From Leptobrachium leishanense (Eukaryota > Chordata > Amphibia > Anura > Megophryidae), in assembly GCA_009667805.1 (NCBI GenBank), contig CM019069.1, positions 99,545,204 through 99,609,203 of the forward strand: a stretch of 64,000 bases of DNA, in the 5' to 3' direction. The position numbers and the translations under genes are program-made. Below, piece by piece: positions 1-11,153 of this stretch. How positions within the stretch are numbered: the stretch's first letter is position 1; each line of letters begins with the position of its first letter. Below the pieces are notes generated by a model. The model made no database searches. It was not told the origin of the DNA and was given only the letters and a program-made list of their open reading frames with translations.

Positions 1-147
1 TGTAACACCCTTTCACAACACACCCGGTACCCCCCTTTCAATATAAATGGTGATAAATGTAGTGTCCCTTTGATATTTCTAACATCAGTTGTCTCAGTCG
101 TCTCATCATATCCAATGCACCCTGCCTGCCATTGGTCATATTCGCAA

Positions 148-579
148 TTACCACCTCTTGGTCTCTAGTGAGCTTTCTACATCGTATATATGGAAAATTC
201 GCCTGCTCCTTTGTGTTGAATGTGTAAATGTACGATGTCCAGTTGAACTTATTTCTTTATCTGGTCCCAATTGAAAGCACCATTCTGGTGGGTATACTGG
301 TCCTGTTATTGGATACCCGGGAGTGAATGCCTCTGGTTTTTCTCGTGGTTCATCAAAAGCATGTATTGTGACATTTCCCGACGCAAACATACTTAAATTC
401 ATTGGGACAGAGGCAAATGGTATATGGATTGTCTCTGGGTGCAGTCTACTACACACCCAACACGCAGTTTGCCCAGACTTTTTGGCATATTCATATTTAA
501 ACTTCACAAGTAAATGTCCTTGTTGGGTAATCTCTGGGTCTGCATCTCGCCGGTATCTTTGCATAGTGTAGTTCTCCAC
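148..579 (-). pseudogene. Retroviral env surface-subunit N-terminal fragment
   Basis: An open stretch of about 143 codons reads on the minus strand. A CWVC-type cysteine motif lies near its middle, and the residues around it resemble the early surface subunit of gamma-like retroviral envelopes. It lies downstream of the integrase fragments, as env should. The frame stops at 148, and the remaining bases to the window edge give no clear continuation, so the piece is partial. Assignment rests on position and the cysteine motif, and no transmembrane subunit is present in the window. Confidence 0.55.
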
Positions 580-622
580 TTTTGGACGTGTATCATTCCC
601 AACTTGGGAGGTGTCGACTTTG

Positions 623-910
623 TCAGTTGTGCTTGGGCACCTGGGGCAGGTCCCATAGGTTAATCAAATTTGCAAGGTACAACATCAGTACCAGAAATGC
701 CCCAAATGTCAAAATCCCTTGGGCAATTCTTTTCACAGTCACATAAACCCAATCCCTCCCCACCGGAATTTCAAAAGTAAAAGTCATCTCTGGATGATTA
801 AGTGTCGGGGCAGGGCCCCTAAAAGTAGCCCTTGGGGTATCCCCCGGGGGATCCCTTTGCTCCTCCGTTGGTGGGTGGTCAGGCATTATTGTGTCCGTCA
901 AAATTCCCAC
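623..910 (-). pseudogene. Probable retroviral env leader/signal-anchor fragment
   Basis: A 95-codon frame carries a proline-rich N-terminal third and a strongly hydrophobic segment at about residues 63-85, followed by a stop. It lies directly upstream of the surface-subunit fragment in a different frame and just after integrase. The best reading is the signal/leader part of env with a frame break before the surface domain. It could also be an unrelated small accessory frame. The hydrophobic helix and the position are what the sequence shows; the env label is inference. Confidence 0.4.
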
Positions 911-1135
911 TTGTTAAGTCTTTTAGGTGCTCACAACTGCGGTCTTTGTCAGCTTTAGCCTCAATGGATTGGTCTCGTTGGTGACGACCTTCCACTCTGG
1001 TTCAGGATTGGCTGCAGCTACCTTCAGTCTGGAGTGATGTATCCACGGAACCACCTCGGCAACCTTCACTGCTGTGGGGGTTGATAACAGGACAAAGTAA
1101 GGACCTCTCCACTTTGGGCCTAGTGGGTCATTTTT

Positions 1136-2287
1136 TCACTCCTTCACCCAAACCGAGTCACCTGGACAATACTTATGAGGTATATTATCTCCCACCCAAA
1201 TATTTAATTTCTGCATTAATTTACCCAACAATACAACCTGTTCATCTAGTTTAGTTTCTCCCAATGCCCGAAGGTCCCCACTTAGTCCATTAATCAGAGG
1301 GGTAGGCCGTCCGAACATAAGCTCGTACGGACTTAGCTTCAATGGGGGGGGGGGGGGGTTGGCCTGCACCTAATGTGCAATAGGACTATTGGCAGCACAT
1401 CGAACCAGTCTAGTGACGTCTCTTGGCACAGTTTGGACAGAGTTTTTAGTGTGCGGTTCATTCTTTTGACTTTTCCAGAGCTTTGGGGCCTGTAAGCTGT
1501 ATGTAGCTTCCAGGTGATGCCCAACAGGCGGGCGAGCTGTTGTAAACAGTTCTGTATGAATGCTGGGCCATTATCCGACCCTACCACGAGGGGAAGTCCA
1601 TAGCGTGGTATTATTTCTTTCATTAAGCTCTTCACCACTTCCGTGGTCTTCTGTCCTTGTCGGGAAGACTTCCACCCATCCAGTGAGAGTACACACCATT
1701 ACCTGTAGATATTTATATCCCTTGCAGGGTGGCAGCACTGTGAAGTCTATCTGTATTGATGCCATTGAGGACAGCCCGATGGGCCTGTTCTTGGCACATG
1801 TCACGCACTGCTGGGCTATTGCTTTGCAGATTACTGACATCCCTGGCACATAGAAATGTGGCTCCAACTGTTGTTCCATCATCTCTCTTCCTCCATGGGT
1901 ACTTGCGTGAAGCGCTCTCACGATCTCAGATGCCAATGTCGCTGGCAGAACTATTTGTCCACTCTTCAACTGGAACCATCCGTCTTAGGTGTCCATTCAC
2001 TCAGTGGCGCCGGTAGGAGCGCAGCCACCACTGGTGCTGCTTTGTATCTTGCCAATTCTTCCTGGTTTCCCCAGATGAATTCTTCTTTTGGGAAATAGTA
2101 TCGCCAGGCAAAGAACAGCAAATCTTGTCTCTTCTGCGTATCCCTTGCTGCTGGTATGAAGAAATTCATCACACTCTTCTTCATCCTTGGTAGCTTGTTC
2201 TTGATAAGGGTCTCCTTGAGGAAGAACCTTACCAACGGGGCTTGGTATTCTTCTGCTCCCAATTCTCCCAAGCTCACCAGTACTCAT
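1136..2287 (-). pseudogene. Retroviral integrase, frame-broken (zinc-binding, catalytic core, C-terminal part)
   Basis: Three overlapping minus-strand frames together cover integrase. 1571-1969 has the HHCC-type zinc-binding part (a CVTC-type pair) and the first catalytic aspartate region (QIDFT). 1339-1638 has the second catalytic part, with SDNGPAF and the conserved AYRPQSSG stretch. 1136-1369 has the gammaretroviral-type SPYELMFGR region towards the C-terminus, preceded by a run of prolines caused by a poly-G tract at 1345-1358. 1966-2287 is the linker from RNase H and is open in two frames. At least two frameshifts separate the parts, so no functional integrase can be made. Confidence 0.8.
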
Positions 2288-2366
2288 ATAATCCTCAAAT
2301 TATTATAAGGGTTGGCTGTTAGATTGTCAAAACGTGAGGCGAAATTTTCTGCTCGTTCAACTTCGG

Positions 2367-3180
2367 TTACTTCTGTATCTTCTCCACCCCCCCCACTATT
2401 TTTACGCCGAAGAATTTCAGCATCATCTTGTATGCTCTGCGGAGTCTTTGCTGAACTTCTGAGGTGTCAATCATAAAACATGTCTCGAGGGCGAAGTGGA
2501 GAGGAGTAGAAATTTCAGCCTTGGGACCGTGTTGGGAAAAGCCGCTGTATATAGTCATGGTTTTCATCCAGCATTTCGTAATACTCTGGGCTCTGGTCAG
2601 GGCTGTTATTTCAGCCAGTTGTGCTGACGTGTGGCTTGGCAGGGGGTTTGTCTCGATAATTTCTTGTGCTGAGACAACTGCATAGCCGGAGACTTTCTTC
2701 CCACCATCCATGTAGCTGCTACCATCGGTGAATAACTGTAGATCGGATTTGTCTAGGGGTACGTCTTTCAGGTCTGGTCTACTACTGAATACTTCTTCCA
2801 TGACTTGGAGGCATTCGTGATTTGGAACCTCTTCACAGTCAGGCAGTAGTGTAGCTGGGTTTAGGGTAGCGATGAGGTCCAAATGAACCCGTGGATTCTC
2901 ACACATCATGGCTTGGTACTTCGTCATCCGGCTATTGCTGAACCAGTAACTTCCTTTTACATCAAGCAGGGCTTTGACCGCATGTGGCACCTTGACATGA
3001 AGAACTTGTCCAAGGGTCAACTTGTCTGCTTCCGCTATTAGCATTGCGGTGGCTGCCACTGCTCTCAGGCATGGGGGTAGGCCGCAGGGTCGAGTTGTTT
3101 GGATAGGTAGGCCACAGGCCTTGGCTATGAGCCAAAATACTGGATCAGTACTCCTGTTGCTGTCTGGTTATGTTCATGCA
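2367..3180 (-). pseudogene. Retroviral RT connection and RNase H fragment
   Basis: The minus frame 2367-3059 covers the end of the RT thumb/connection and an RNase H-like domain with a TDGSS motif (first catalytic aspartate) and the later SAQLAEI stretch holding the glutamate. Upstream, a PVAYLSKQLDP stretch reads in another frame and meets this one at a frameshift near 3068. The 3' part of RNase H drifts out of frame around 2440. The order relative to integrase is normal for a retrovirus. Confidence 0.8.
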
Positions 3181-3185
3181 CAATT

Positions 3186-3592
3186 AATTAATACCAATAA
3201 ATTGTATAGATTGGGAACCACAGGGTGTAGGGTTACTGTGGCTTCATTGACTGCCCTTAAATCTTGGACTGGGCGGTACTCCTGCGTACCTTTTTCTGAA
3301 CTGGCAATATCGGTGTATTCCACGGTGACACGCAGAATTTCAATATCCCGTGGTCTTTAAGTCTCTGCAAATGTGTCTGTATATTTTGTTTGGTTTTCTG
3401 TGGAATGTGAGATTGGCTTAGAGCCACAGGCGTTGCGCCAGGTTTCAGATCAACATACACTGGAGGAGTATTTACAGCTAATACGGGCAGGTTTTCTTCT
3501 GCCCAGACTCTAGAGACTTCTAAAAGTAGTGTGTATAGGTCTGGGGCGTCCGGCAGGGTTGTTGACGTTCGCCATTTTTCTTCTCTTGGCAT
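3186..3592 (-). pseudogene. Retroviral RT N-terminal fragment with internal deletion
   Basis: The minus frame 3257-3592 holds the protease-RT junction and the RT fingers, including an [10 protein letters not shown] stretch. Similarity continues past a stop to about 3186, where it jumps to a point late in RT. The palm with the YxDD catalytic motif, a few hundred residues in this family, is therefore missing. This is a deletion inside the copy, not a sequencing frameshift, because the flanks are not continuous in any frame. Confidence 0.75.
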
Positions 3593-3750
3593 AATTACTG
3601 CAATTTTTACAGGTTGGCTGAGTTGAACTGCCGTACAGAGCTGCCACTCTCAGACAGGTCTAATCTCTCATGACCCCCGGAAAAATAAAATAAGAATTTG
3701 GGCTTGCAATTTGCAAAGAATATCCCGCCCCAGGAGTTGGATGGGACATT
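3593..3750 (-). pseudogene. Retroviral protease C-terminal fragment
   Basis: On the minus strand, just before the RT start, one frame reads an LLGRD motif followed by a KLQAQI-like stretch, the usual C-terminal end of a retroviral aspartic protease. The catalytic DSG part is absent because similarity ends at the AT microsatellite that begins at 3751. The assignment is short but is supported by its position before RT. Confidence 0.55.
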
Positions 3751-3788
3751 CGGAGTATATATATTATATATATATATATATATATACA
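3751..3788. repeat. (TA)n microsatellite
   Basis: A run of alternating T and A with little interruption. It marks the point where retroviral similarity stops on the pol side. Confidence 0.9.
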
Positions 3789-3994
3789 CACTTTAACCAA
3801 AAAGAAGGACTATCTATACATACAATATTCACAGAGGTCTCTCTCCCGTAGCCAAAACAGACTCTAAACACATCAGAAAAATAAAATTAGTAATCATTTA
3901 AAATACTCTTATAACAATAGTTATTCTATCTTATCAGAAATTGAATAGAAATATATTTTAAATTTTATTCTTTCACCATCATTCCTGTAATATT

Positions 3995-4345
3995 TTATTT
4001 TTTTTTAAAACTTTATTTTTGGATTGACAAACTCAGTACAAAGTACAATACGTATATTCACATTCCCACTCCAGAAAGTATCCCTCCCAACCCACGTTCA
4101 TCAATCGACGCCGCGACATATTTACCCCTTAAGCCGACGGTAATGCATCAAAAAATGTTTTTTGAAAGTCTAAGAATGTCGTTGCATTCGGTCTTAAGGG
4201 AGGAGACGATAGGGATCTGGTCAGGTACCAGTTAGTATATTCAAAATCTCTTTTTAGTTTTGCAATAACATGTTCCGACAGACATGACAAATTGTTCCCA
4301 TTTTTCGAAAAACTGTTGAACTTTATCATCTTTATGCAAAGTAGT
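3995..4345 (-). mobile_element. L1/Tx1-like LINE, 3' end fragment
   Basis: Read on the minus strand, the segment ends in an AATAAA signal and a short poly(A) (the poly-T at about 3998-4008). Upstream is a short coding remnant with FFEKW-type residues like the C-terminal end of L1-clade ORF2 proteins. Only a few hundred bases remain, so this is a 5'-truncated copy. Clade assignment is tentative. Confidence 0.45.
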
Positions 4346-4942
4346 CTCCACCCATCCTGTAATATTTTAATTGAATTTTTAAATCATAATTTTGCTATAA
4401 TCTTAACTATGTGGGACATGAAACCGTATAAAACTTGTTATTTTAACTATTTCTCGAACTGTTTCCCCCCCCCCAATATTATCTAACCGTTTCATATATT
4501 TCTATTTAGTTCGTTAATAAATTTTATTATATTTTGGTAGACAATATTGTATATATTATATACTTTAAAAAAAAAATTCTTCATAAAATACATGTTGTAT
4601 AATGAATACCCATTATTGTTATATTCTGTAATAATATAAAAACCAGGACACCTTTTATTTAATTCTAGCTCTGTGAACAAAACTAGAGTTTTTGGAATAA
4701 TATCAACACATTGCTTGAAACAACCGGACGACAATACAAAACTCTCACATATAGCCTAGATTATATAAAACTATTTCAATATAGTCTGTCAAGACAGACC
4801 TAACTAAATATATCAACACAAAATATAAACATACATCTTGCACTTGACAGACTTCATGCATTCTATTGTAGCACACATAAAAATTAGCTAAACCTAGCTA
4901 TAGAATTAGTAATTTTTTTTCTTCTTTATTTCTTTGGTAAAC

Positions 4943-6179
4943 TTAACCACTTCAATGCTAAGGACGCGCTCAGCGCGTCCTCAGCATTGCCCCTGGTATG
5001 CGGAGGACGCGCTGAGCGCGTCCTCGCATTGGGGTCAGCGTTCGGCCGGGTACCGGCCGATCGCTGGCCCCTCCGGTGCGGGCTGACATCCTGGATGTCA
5101 GCCCGGCATCCGGAGCAGTGGCCGCCATTGTTATGTGTCATCGCGCCCCCGCGATGACACATAATTCAGGCGCCCCCCCGCATGTGCGGAGGAGGCGCCT
5201 GAAAGGGAGGGGGGGAGGTCCTTCGGACCTCTCTCCCTCCCGATCGGCGGCTCACAGGGGCTTAACCCAGGCATCATTTGGAAGGGCACAGCCTGCCCTT
5301 CCAAATGATGCCTGGCATTAACCCCTGGGGAGCTGGATCGCAAATCGGCGCTGAAAAGCGCGATTTGCGATCCTTCCCGGAGCTGGCCGACATCTTGGAT
5401 GTCGGCCAAGCTTCCGGGAACTCCCCCAGAGGACTGGCGTCATCGTGCGCAGCACGATGACGCCAGTCCTAGCATTAACCCCTAACTGCCACGAAGTGTG
5501 GAGATAGGGAGTTCAATGAACTCCCTATCTCCCGATCCGTGGCAGTTAGGGGTTAAAATTTGATATCGTTGGATCGGCCAGAGCATGGCCGTTCCAACGA
5601 TACCAAACATGAAAGTAAAAAAAAATGTAAAAAAAAAATAAAAAATAAAAAATAAAAAAAATTAAAAAAAAAAATTAAAAAAAAAAATAAACACTTTTTT
5701 TTTTTGTTTTTTGTTTTGTTAATGCAGCAATATTGTTCCCATTTCAATTATAATGTGAACAATAATGCTGCATTAACGATTTTTGTATGCGGTGCGTTTG
5801 TTAAAAATGGTGTCATTTTCCCCAAAAAAAAATGTAACGAGACCCCATCTCTAATTTTTTTAACAAGCGCACCCCATACAAAATATAACCGCAATTGCTC
5901 GCATGTTAAAAATGTGAAAAAAACACTTTACACGCTGTAAATTATTGAAAATACATATTTTATTGCATTTTTTGTTATAATATACAAACATGACATAACG
6001 TATACATATAATAATGACATATTATGAATCTACCGAGTCTGACGGAAAGAACGATATATAATATGTCGATGTCATATACTAAAATAAGCCTTCAAAACAG
6101 GTTTAAACATGATGCGCAAAACAGGTAAAAAATGACCTCAGCACAGGGGCGGGAAAAGCCTCAGCAGCGAAAGGGTTAA
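4943..6179. mobile_element. piggyBac-like non-autonomous element, copy 1
   Basis: The element is bounded by TTAA at both ends (4943-4946 and 6176-6179), with inner ends CCACTTCAATGC and GCAGCGAAAGGG. TTAA is the target duplication of the piggyBac superfamily. There is no transposase. The left two thirds is a row of hairpins; the right third is AT-rich and includes a second inverted repeat around ATGCAGCAATATTGTT (about 5722-5774). Four other copies lie at 18850, 21836, 40457 (opposite orientation) and 54768. It sits inside the endogenous retrovirus and so is younger. Confidence 0.75.
4953..5605. repeat. Row of adjacent hairpins inside piggyBac-like copy 1
   Basis: At least ten near-perfect palindromes follow each other with little spacer: 4953-4989, about 4997-5028, 5080-5103, 5130-5164, 5170-5202, 5266-5312, 5337-5373, 5382-5411, 5431-5469, 5476-5556 and 5562-5605. 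Several are set off by TTAACCC or GGGTTAA. The hairpin at 5476-5556 (ends CCCCTAACTGCCACG and its complement) has TTAA at both sides, like a miniature element of its own. Confidence 0.8.
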
Positions 6180-6737
6180 ATTTGCTGCACAGACACATAA
6201 AGGGTTAATTCCTTTGTTCATCAGAGAGCAGAAAACGGATTCCCTCCCACCCCTCCGCGCAGACAGTGTGGGCTAGAAGGGAGGGGGAGCGAATGCGGAA
6301 AAAAAAAAAAACCTGTTAATCTCATTACCTCTCAGCCATCACGCACTCTAAATTAACATCAAAAAAACTTATTACAAAGATCTTTTGTAACTACTTATCA
6401 CACTTTACTCTTAATTGAATAGTTTGATAAACTAAAAATAAACAACATATATACACTGAGTAGTTTCTTCTTATTTGGCAGTTATAGGGTATATAGCTAC
6501 AAAAACTTTCTTCCATATACTATTCGATTATACAGCACACACTATTCATTAATAACATTCTCTGACTTCATACTCACGCAGGACGGTACAGATATCACAT
6601 CCGGATGATCAGTCCGAATTAGATACACAAATTATATAGACTTATTCTCATATTTATATTTATTTGAGGGCATACTTTTCTTTCTTTGCCTTACTAACAT
6701 AACAAAATGGCTTTTATCTCTCACACAGTACCTCCAA

Positions 6738-7007
6738 ATATCTATAAACGGGTACTGATCAGGGTGACCATATCTCCCGGTGCCCTGGGAGTGTATCTTC
6801 TATATTAAAACTGGATCTATAGATCCCTGTTCTGGCCATTCAGGGACTAACATTGGCCAGACTATTGTACACAACAATCACAATTTCTTCTTACTCAAAC
6901 TCACCATAATCATGTGTTGCATACAACACTTCAAAATTCTGTACCATATACTCCAAGGGTGTCTCACCCTTCTTAGCCTTCTTGGGTTTGGACGACCCGT
7001 TACCCAT
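6738..7007 (-). pseudogene. Retroviral gag, matrix N-terminal fragment
   Basis: A minus-strand ATG at 7007 opens a frame that starts Met-Gly-Asn-Gly with a basic stretch behind it. That is the N-myristoylation plus basic patch expected at the start of a retroviral matrix protein. A stop follows after about 37 codons. Matrix-like similarity continues in another frame to about 6738, including a GHPDQ stretch. The ATG was chosen for the glycine at position 2. The rest of gag is not recognisable. Confidence 0.7.
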
Positions 7008-8075
7008 CGTTGCTCTTGTGAGCGGTAACTTTTCACACTGCAGATATTTCTTTCTACACAATTACTTAATCACTTAATATCAGCTGTCTGGTACTTCAGT
7101 TAACAGTTCATTTATATCGTATTCGTTTCCTCCGTCAGTAGCCAACTGCAGTCGCCTGAGATGGAAACGTACTTTAGGAGTCCACTCTCAGATTTGCTTC
7201 CTTGATAGGCAAGTAGGCGCACAATCACTCACAACACAATCAGCAGCACTCACAGCACGTACTGTACCAGATACATTCAGCACAAAACAATACATAAACA
7301 ATTCTACTCTACTAGCTGAGGGCTCGCCGACCCTCCTCTTGGCTCCTTATACCCAATTAATTGAACTTTAACTCGTCTGCTTGTGACTATGTGCACCCCG
7401 TTCTATAACATCACTCCCGTCTGCAATTCCAATCTGCCCATGGGCAATACACCCACTCGGCACCACTCCCGCTGCAGCTACCGCTGGCCCCAATTGGCCC
7501 CCCTTCACTACACAACGTACACACTAGCACTGACTCAGGGCTCTTAGCCCAGTCACAGAAATCCCTCCTTTCCTTGTCCACGTGCAGAAGCTCTATTTAC
7601 AAACACTGACTATAACAATGCAACTCCACGTGGCTACCCTCTCTCTCAAATTCAGAACTACACCTTAGTCAACATCCGATTCCCCCGGGTCCAGACACGC
7701 GCACTCTAATCTGCTGTGCAATGTCCGTGCTGTATGCGGCGGGTTCGGTATGTTGACGAAACCGTGGCCGCGGGTTTCCTTATCCAACTATGGTCGGACG
7801 TTTTCCCTTATACCGGTATTTCCAATACACATACAAACATAAAAGACACTTTACCTATCGCCGCGTGGCTCGCTGTTTCCTCGGACTCGGTGGTGTCCCA
7901 GTGTTCCCGGGCCGGGGGTCCGTTTGGGACGAGCCGAGGTCCACTGAACAGGAAATCCTGCTTGGCGCCTGCAGATGTCAGCTCACCTTCAACGGACACC
8001 CAACCGGCGGATCACTCGCACCTGCAGTCAACCGCTACAGTGTCCAGCAGTCGTTGCCGTACCGGCAAAGGCCCG
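7008..8075 (-). other. Retroviral leader (5' untranslated region)
   Basis: About 1.07 kb between the primer-binding site and the gag ATG. I see no conserved coding frame. The frames in 7716-8204 on the plus strand are antisense shadows. A leader this long is unusual, and an older insertion within it is possible, but I see no target duplications. Confidence 0.4.
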
Positions 8076-8097
8076 AATCCCGGCTCACGAACCCCCA
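8076..8097 (-). promoter_or_regulatory. Retroviral primer-binding site, proline-tRNA-like
   Basis: Minus-strand TGGGGGTTCGT followed by GAG and CCGGGATT. It matches a proline-tRNA primer site apart from one substitution and a three-base insertion, and lies 5 bases after the LTR end. Its position confirms the LTR boundary. Confidence 0.65.
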
Positions 8098-8102
8098 GGA
8101 AA

Positions 8103-8710
8103 TGTAACCGGAATCCACTTGGTTCACTTGGGACGAGGCCGGGCCGGCACAGACAAGGATTGACAGGACACGAGTCTCTTCAGGAAAGGCAAACTTTATT
8201 GTGACGTCACAACAGATGCTCACACAGGATTCAATCGCTAAGAGTGTGCCCCCAGTACCCAGTGACATGAGGTTTTATATCCCAAATACATAATTAGGTA
8301 CATCCCAATTAGCCCACCTCCCGGTGACACTATTCCACCCCACGTGGGTCAGTACCTCCCTTAATTGAATACAAAGACATTCCATATCCTGTACCCACCT
8401 CCCTTGCGCTTGTTTAGATAGGGCCTGGTCTGGTCTTCTCACTCCTCGTTGTCCCAGCTGCAGGCTTCTGTGACCTTGATGTATCCATCCCTCATCCTGT
8501 CTCTCCGTGCCAGCAACGGCTCGGATCTCCCCCATTTTAATTGCTTTTACGGCTGATCTAACACATTCCTAAGACTCTATGTAAACTTCATTCTAATTCC
8601 AACGAATATCTACCTAGTTATATTCAAGTGAACCAATATTCTGCACAAGATGGCCGCCTGGCTCAGAATGGCGACCATCTTCTTGCCTGAATCTCCTTCA
8701 CCATGATACA
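8103..8710 (-). repeat. 5' LTR of the endogenous retrovirus
   Basis: The LTR reads TGTATC...GGTTACA on the minus strand (608 bp). A TATAAAA box lies at 8273-8279 and an AATAAA signal at 8195-8200, about 80 bases apart and in the right order for U3-R-U5. The primer-binding site follows directly. The U3 boundary at 8710 is chosen from the TG/CA ends and is less certain than the U5 end. Confidence 0.7.
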
Positions 8711-8724
8711 TAGTCACCCCTGGC

Positions 8725-8906
8725 CAGTGTTTCCCAAACCTGTCCTCGGGATCCTCAACCAGGCCAGATTTTGCAGATCACCTTGGGGAATTGCAGACTG
8801 AATGCTGCAATCACTGAGCAGAAAATCATATCCCCTGTGCTGTGCTTAAGATATTTGGCAAACCTGGCGAGGCGGAGGGTCCGGAGGACAGGTTTGGGAA
8901 ACACTG
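8725..8906. mobile_element. Short TIR element (hAT-like MITE)
   Basis: The inverted termini are CAGTGTTTCCCAAACCTGTC at the left and its complement at the right, with more inverted matching inside. CAGTG-type ends suit the hAT superfamily. The flanking octamers (CCCCTGGC and CATTAGGC) match only partly, so the target duplication is decayed or the class is wrong. Confidence 0.6.
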
Positions 8907-9320
8907 CATTAGGCTGACTGAGACACATGGGAAATGTAGTTCCCATAACTTCAGGGAGCCAAGGTTGCTGACCACTGGGCAAGGCCTAAAAAACTACTAG
9001 TATTTTTATTTCTGTTTACAATTAAATGTAATGGTAAATTTCTGTTAACTTTTAAATATAACATGAATGAACATGTAAACACTTTGTTACAGGTGTGCTG
9101 TAGTAACCAGTATGTAAACAGAGTACACCATGTACAAAACAGAGCACTTCCAGACTGGCAAAAGTCACCGTGAATCTGGAGCACAGCACAAGCACTTAGC
9201 ATTTAACTGCAGTACTAGTTAAACTTGATAATCATAAGCTAGCTCAACGCTACTTGTTGTAACGTCTATCTACTGACTGCGTGGGTTCCAGATTGACAGA
9301 TTCACTGTGATGTTTGCTAG
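8907..9320. other. Stretch without recognised gene
   Basis: Non-coding, moderately AT-rich. The motif around 9132-9150 (AAACAGAGCACTTCC) recurs inverted at about 9972-9988, so the TIR element at 9321-9950 may have inserted into an older inverted-repeat element. Nothing else is assignable. Confidence 0.4.
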
Positions 9321-9950
9321 TACCGGGTTTTCCCGAAAATAAGACACGGTCTTATATTTTTTTTGGCCCCCAAAATCCACACTAGATCTTATGTTTTTGG
9401 TGTTGGTGTTTTTTTTTTTGGTGGTGTACATCTGGTATCACTACTCACTCAACCTGTGACAGGAGCTGGCACTAGAGGAAGCATCAGCTAAGGCTGCGGT
9501 CACCCGAGCGCACTGAGTGCGACCGTGTGACTGCACTTCCCTGCATCAGTCGCAGCTTTGTGAAGGCTGGACGGGGAGAATCACACAGGGTAGCATGCGC
9601 GCTAATTGCACACGCTACCACCGGGCGTGATTTCAGCCTCACCGTCAAAAAGCTACGACGGACGCAAATGGAGCTACAAAGTGTAATCCTCCTAACTGCG
9701 CTCTGCGAGGTGGCCACACGGCATCAGAGTGGAAAGAACGTCTACACTCCGTTACGTTTCTTCTGCTCAAAGAACGCTCGTGTAACTGCAGCCGTATGCG
9801 GCTCTGCTCCCTCCGCTGCCGCCGCGCAGTCATCACTCATTCTCTCCTGTGACTCAAGTTTTCCAACTAGGTCTTATTTTCAGGGTAGGTCTTATATTTT
9901 AGCAGTTATCAAAAAAACGCACTAGGTCTTATTTTCGGGGAAACACAGTA
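9321..9950. mobile_element. TIR element with CCCCGAAAATAAGAC ends
   Basis: The left end has TTTTCCCGAAAATAAGAC and the right end the complement of TTTCCCCGAAAATAAGAC, with extra subterminal copies of the AGGTCTTAT motif at 9870-9930. This end type belongs to a MITE widespread in vertebrates. No transposase frame is present. The internal GC-rich part is unrelated to the flanks. Confidence 0.6.
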
Positions 9951-10309
9951 GTCACTCAGTCACTGTCAGTCAGGAAGTGCTCTGTTTTGCAGAATGTCTC
10001 TGCCTGTCTGAACAGATGGACATCTGCCTGACATACTGTTCCCAGTCCCACAACCAGAACCCTGGCCTGGAGGTGATTTTGTTTTGTGAGGATTACCATT
10101 GTTACACCGCTTAGCCTCTAGCTAATTATTTTTGTTTTAACTTAAGGTTGTTTGGACATTTATGTTCATGTTTACATTTGAATATTTTCTTTTATGAAGC
10201 TGTACACTGTGACTGCACTACTACTAAACCGTTTGAAGCCATATATTATATACGGTTTTAAATAAACAGTGTTGTCTGCTGTGTTCAGACGTTGCTACAT
10301 GCAGGAAAT

Positions 10310-10440
10310 GTCCTTTTTTTATTTTAGAGCAGATACAATAAATTAGGCAATGGGCATTAATTGTGATGAATCGTGGAATCGAATCGTGGGCAAGATAATC
10401 ATAAATCGAATCGTGAGACTACTGAAGATGCGCAGCCCTA
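10310..10440. mobile_element. Right end of a hAT element
   Basis: The segment has repeated AATCGAATCGTG motifs and ends in CAGCCCTA. That is the terminal arrangement of hAT elements with TAGGGCTG ends. I did not find the matching left end, so the copy is truncated or its left end has decayed. 9951-10309 has no recognised feature. Confidence 0.4.
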
Positions 10441-10639
10441 CCTGATACTTCCCATTCCTCTATCTTCCATTTACTAGATTATAGATAGGGATGCACCGAT
10501 ACCACTTTTTTAAGACCGAGTACGAGTACCGATACTTTTTAAAAGTACTCACCGATACCGAGTACCGATACTTTTATTTAATGTCATGTGATGCTTTCCA
10601 ATAGGAACAGACCTCATAAAAATTTATATGAGATTGACC

Positions 10640-11153
10640 GCAGCTCACATGGATTTGCCCCCAGCTCACATGGGTTTGCCCCCAGGTCTCATGGATTTGC
10701 CCCCAGCTCACATGGATTTGCCCCCAGCTCACATGGATTTGCCCCCAGCTCACATGGATTTGCCCCCAGGTCTCATGGATATGTCCCCCAGGTCTGATGG
10801 ATATGTCCCCCAGGTCTCATGGATTGGCCCCCAGGTCTGATGGATAGGGCCCCCAGGTCTCATGGATTGGCCCCCAGGTCTCATGGATTGGCCCCCAGGT
10901 CTCATGGATTGGCCCCCAGGTCTCATGGATTGGCCCCCAGGTCTCATGGATTGGCCCCCAGGTCTCATGGATTGCCCCCAGGTCTCATGGATTGGCCCCC
11001 AGGTCTCATGGATTGGCCCCCAGGTCTCATGGATTGGCCCCCAGGTCTCATGGATTGGCCCCCAGGTCTCATGGATTGGCCCCCAGCTCTCATGGATTGG
11101 CCCCCAGCTCTCATGGATTGGCCCCCAGCTCTCATGGATTTACCCCCAGCTCG
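10640..11153. repeat. 21-bp minisatellite
   Basis: About two dozen tandem copies of a 21-base unit of the type CCCCCAGGTCTCATGGATTGG, with variants CAGCTCACATGG and CAGCTCTCATGG. The middle units are nearly identical; the edges are more diverged. The same unit, inverted, is expanded in the second copy of this MITE. Confidence 0.95.

Larger units (their letters stand above)
1..8710 (-). mobile_element. Endogenous retrovirus, broken; 5' LTR through start of env
   Basis: Reading leftwards on the minus strand, the window shows an LTR (8103-8710), a proline-type primer-binding site, a long leader, the start of gag (6738-7007), a protease end, a deleted reverse transcriptase, RNase H, integrase and the start of env, which runs off the window at base 1. 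Domain order and similarity point to a gamma/epsilon-type retrovirus. The copy is dead: pol is in several frames, the RT core is missing, and most of gag is gone between about 6737 and 3750, where a piggyBac-like element (4943-6179) and an L1 tail (3995-4345) now sit. Within the span, 911-1135, 3790-3994, 4346-4942 and 6180-6737 are mostly AT-rich with nothing I can assign. Confidence 0.85.

Noticed and set aside
7716..8204. A 162-codon plus frame
   Set aside because: Antisense to the retroviral leader and LTR. Serine-rich without a domain.
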